A DNA stretch of 64,000 nt from Hybos culiciformis (lineage: Eukaryota; Arthropoda; Insecta; Diptera; Hybotidae), in NCBI GenBank assembly GCA_964007475.1, contig OZ023274.1, forward strand, positions 83,304,346-83,368,345, in the 5' to 3' direction. Below, piece after piece: positions 61,474-64,000 of the stretch (its first letter is position 1; each line of letters starts with the position of its first letter). Position numbers and translations under genes: made by a program. The notes beneath the pieces are model-generated. The model made no database searches. It worked only from the letters and a program-made list of their open reading frames with translations, and was not told where the DNA came from.

Positions 61474-63253
61474 ATGGAAATTCAAATTCCTGAATTTATG
61501 ACAAAAGATTTTTTTCAAGAAATTCTAAAAACTCATTGCATTCCGCCTATACAAGATTTAAGTATTTCAATGGGAAGTAATGTGGGTGAAAATTATTTTA
61601 GTAAAATTTTTAGAGTTGAAATTAAATTCAACGAAATGCAACAAATCGATAAATTGTCCCTAATTGTTAAGTATTTGCCAATGGAAGGACGAAGACCATT
61701 TGGAGAGAATTTGAAAATATATCCAAAAGAAACCGAAATGTATTTTAAAGTACTGCCACAGCTGAAAAAAATTCTCAAAGACGAAATATTTTTGGCGCCA
61801 AAGTAAGTAATCAGATTTTATTTTTATTGTTTTTTTACAGAAAAATTTTTAATTAAATAACAAAAAAAAAAATTGATTTTTATTTTTAAATAATTTGGCA
61901 TTTGTTTGACACAAAAATACTTTGTATTTATCTTCAAGGTTAATAAAAGTTCTATTGTCGGAATAGGAAGAATGTAAATGTTTAAAGCTTTATTTTCTGT
62001 GATTATGGTTCATTTCCCTTAATTTTCTACAGCGGGAAAAACATGCAGAAACTCAGAATCTTTGTAATTTTTCCTTTTTTTTAAAATTAAAACATACTTA
62101 GATGTCTTGTTACCACTCCCGATCCTACAAAAACTATCATTTTGCAAGACTTAAAATCACTTGGATATTCATTGGCAAATCGGATGATGGGACTAGATGA
62201 AGATCAAGCTAAATGTGTTATGAAAAATATTGCAAAATTTCATGCAGCTTCAATGGTGTTGGCGAAAGAGGTAAAATTATAATAAATATATAATATCATG
62301 ACAGAAAAGTTGTGTTCGATTCATTCTTCATCTAATTTTGAGCTTATAGAATCCTGAACTGATGAAATCATTTGATCACGGGTTCCTGACAGAAATAAAT
62401 CGTGACACAACATTACAAAAGAATATATTTGAAGGAAATTTGGAATGTATGGCAGAAGTTCTAGATAATTGGGATAGTAGTTATAAACAGTTGGCAATGA
62501 AGTTAAGAAATCTAAAAAACATTTTCTTAGAAAAATGCTTAAAAAATGTCAAAACAAATGAAAAAGAGATTAGAGTTCTTAATCATGGTGATTTGCATGT
62601 AAATAATATAATGCTCAAATATGATGAAAAAAATCAGCCTATTGATGCAGCCTTTGTAAGTACATTACATACATTGTTGAGATGATTTCGAATTTATACA
62701 TAAAAAATTTCCGTTTGAGCCAATTTTTAATCAATAAGTTCCTAGATCAATTTTTTATAGTAATTTATACGATAGTAGTGAATATACTAATTATTGATGA
62801 TAAAATAATGTTTTTTTATAAAACAATTTCTAAATTCCAATAAATTTCTAGGTGGATTTTCAATTAAGTTATTACGCAAGTCTTGGCCTAGATATAAATT
62901 ATTTCCTTAATACCAGTATTCAGCTTAATGTTCTAAAATCAAAACGTTACGAATTAATACGTTATTATTATGATTGCTTTAAACAAACTTTATGTTATTT
63001 GAATTATTCACCAATACCAAGTTGGGATGAAGTGAGGAAGGAAATTTTAAATAAGGAATTTTACGGTTTTTTTGCTTTTGAAGGAATATTTCCCACATTG
63101 ATTATGAGAGATTGTCGATTCAATGACATTGATCAATATTCTGCTGATGAAATATTGTCAAAGAGAAGGAAAATTATGTTTTCAAATGAGAGACTTATTG
63201 AGACCATGAAATATTCACTTGATAGATTTGATGAGATAGGAATATTAAATTAA
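61474..63253 (+). CDS. Ecdysteroid-kinase-like (EcKL/CHK kinase-like) protein, four exons
   Basis: EcKL proteins are small-molecule kinases of the choline-kinase fold; the founding member phosphorylates ecdysteroids at C-22, and others are linked to detoxification. Exons 61474-61802, 62102-62270, 62350-62655 and 62852-63253 join in frame to 401 aa, a normal length. Seen in order: IVKYLPMEGRRP with a candidate ATP-site lysine; LQDLKSLGYS after exon 1; the KFHAASMVL helix; the Brenner-type motif HGDLHVNN (245-252), with His where many members have Trp; and VDFQ (269-272), the metal-binding Asp. The start ATG follows an A-rich leader and is the first in frame. These genes usually occur in clusters, so relatives may lie to the right. 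The substrate cannot be told from sequence. Confidence 0.92.
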
Positions 63254-63315
63254 TTCAAGAAAATATAAATTTTATCTTAAAGATAAGTTTTGTTAATTTT
63301 TAAAAGAAAATGTGT

Positions 63316-63321
63316 AATAAA
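63316..63321 (+). terminator. Polyadenylation signal of the EcKL gene
   Basis: AATAAA 63 bp after the stop codon, a normal distance for a compact 3' UTR. Position fits well, though A/T-rich sequence raises the chance of coincidence. Confidence 0.5.
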
Positions 63322-64000
63322 GAAATTTTTATATTCCAATAATTTTCATTATTTTTCTTTAGTGGAACCTCTGAATTTTTTCCCCTAAATACATAATGTA
63401 TCTCGAGACTAATATTTTTTAATTTTGTCACAAAAAAAGAGTTTCTTATCTAGCAGGAATCTAAGATAATATAATGAAATCATTACTAATGTTTTTTTTT
63501 ATTTACACTCTATAAAACTTGCGTGTGCATAAGTAATCTTACAGTAGTATTGTTACAACATAATTTTGAGGCAACAAGTAGCTTATCTATTTTTTTTTCA
63601 CGTTTTCAGTAAAACGTATTTAAAGTTGGCTTATCGTTTCTAAATAAAAGTTAGCTGATTTGAATTTGAAGAGTATATTATTTGAACAATTTTTATTTTC
63701 TTCTTCTTACTTTTTTTTGTAAGTTGATATCAAAACTCAAAATAAAATATACTATACTATCTCATTAAGCTCATTAAGCTTCAGATTCCATATTCATGTT
63801 CAGATGAGCTTAAATTTATAATCTAAATTAATTTGAAAAAGAATACTTTTTTTTAACACTTTCTAAATAGGAACAATTTTTTAAGATTATGTTGCGATAA
63901 TTAAAAATTTCTAAAAACAAGTTAAATCAAAGAACTATGTTTTGAAATTATTAATAAAAGTTTTATTGAACTTTACATTTTGAAGGCCATACCGGTATAA
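63322..64000. other. Flanking DNA without a recognised gene
   Basis: A/T-rich sequence up to the window end. No exon, RNA gene or transposon end is recognised. A short TCATTAAGC duplication near 63761-63779 is the only pattern noted. Confidence 0.5.

Noticed and set aside
1..64000. tRNA, rRNA, CRISPR, operon or phage features
   Set aside because: No tRNA-like box B or cloverleaf was noticed, no spaced repeats fit CRISPR, and the introns and gene content are those of an animal genome.

Overview
The window is animal nuclear DNA, almost certainly from an insect. It is very A+T-rich (roughly four fifths by eye), full of long A/T homopolymers, and its genes are split by GT-AG introns. An ecdysis-triggering-hormone precursor, an ecdysteroid-kinase-like gene and a spinster gene point to an arthropod, most likely an insect. 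The order cannot be fixed from this sequence. There are no bacterial or phage features.

Layout. 1-22057: 22 kb with no gene I can support, only short repeats and one MITE. 22058-24332 (minus): Eth, two coding exons and 201 aa, with a complete hAT-type element in its intron. 25836-27772 (minus): Orc4, three exons and 452 aa, with a perfect E2F-type site about 130 bp upstream of its start codon. 28137-28917: a long-TIR element with a second MITE nested inside it. 28926-35393: gene-free DNA with a non-LTR retrotransposon relic. 35484-41640 (plus): Sec24 of the A/B class, 13 coding exons and 1129 aa, with a MITE in its last intron. 41641-47148: gene-free. 47149-52550 (minus): most of spinster, including two mutually exclusive 262-nt exons; the N-terminal exon or exons were not found. 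55865-56071 (minus): a small membrane-protein-like ORF broken by one stop. 58386-59105: a decayed hAT element. 60030-61205: a decayed pogo/Tigger-like element. 61474-63253 (plus): an EcKL/CHK kinase-like gene, four exons and 401 aa.

How the genes relate. They do not form a functional cluster. Eth makes peptides that trigger moulting behaviour, and the EcKL family includes ecdysteroid 22-kinases, but they lie about 37 kb apart and nothing in the sequence links them. Orc4 (replication licensing), Sec24 (COPII cargo selection) and spinster (lysosomal efflux carrier) are housekeeping genes. Exon boundaries were worked out by hand from splice consensus, reading phase and family similarity. Four gene models (Eth, Orc4, Sec24, EcKL) close in frame from ATG to stop; spinster closes in frame from its second exon onward.

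I found no new multi-gene system. The most informative items are the equal-length alternative spinster exons, the complete Eth precursor with its transposon-bearing intron, the E2F-type site in front of Orc4, and several transposons whose target-site duplications can be read exactly.
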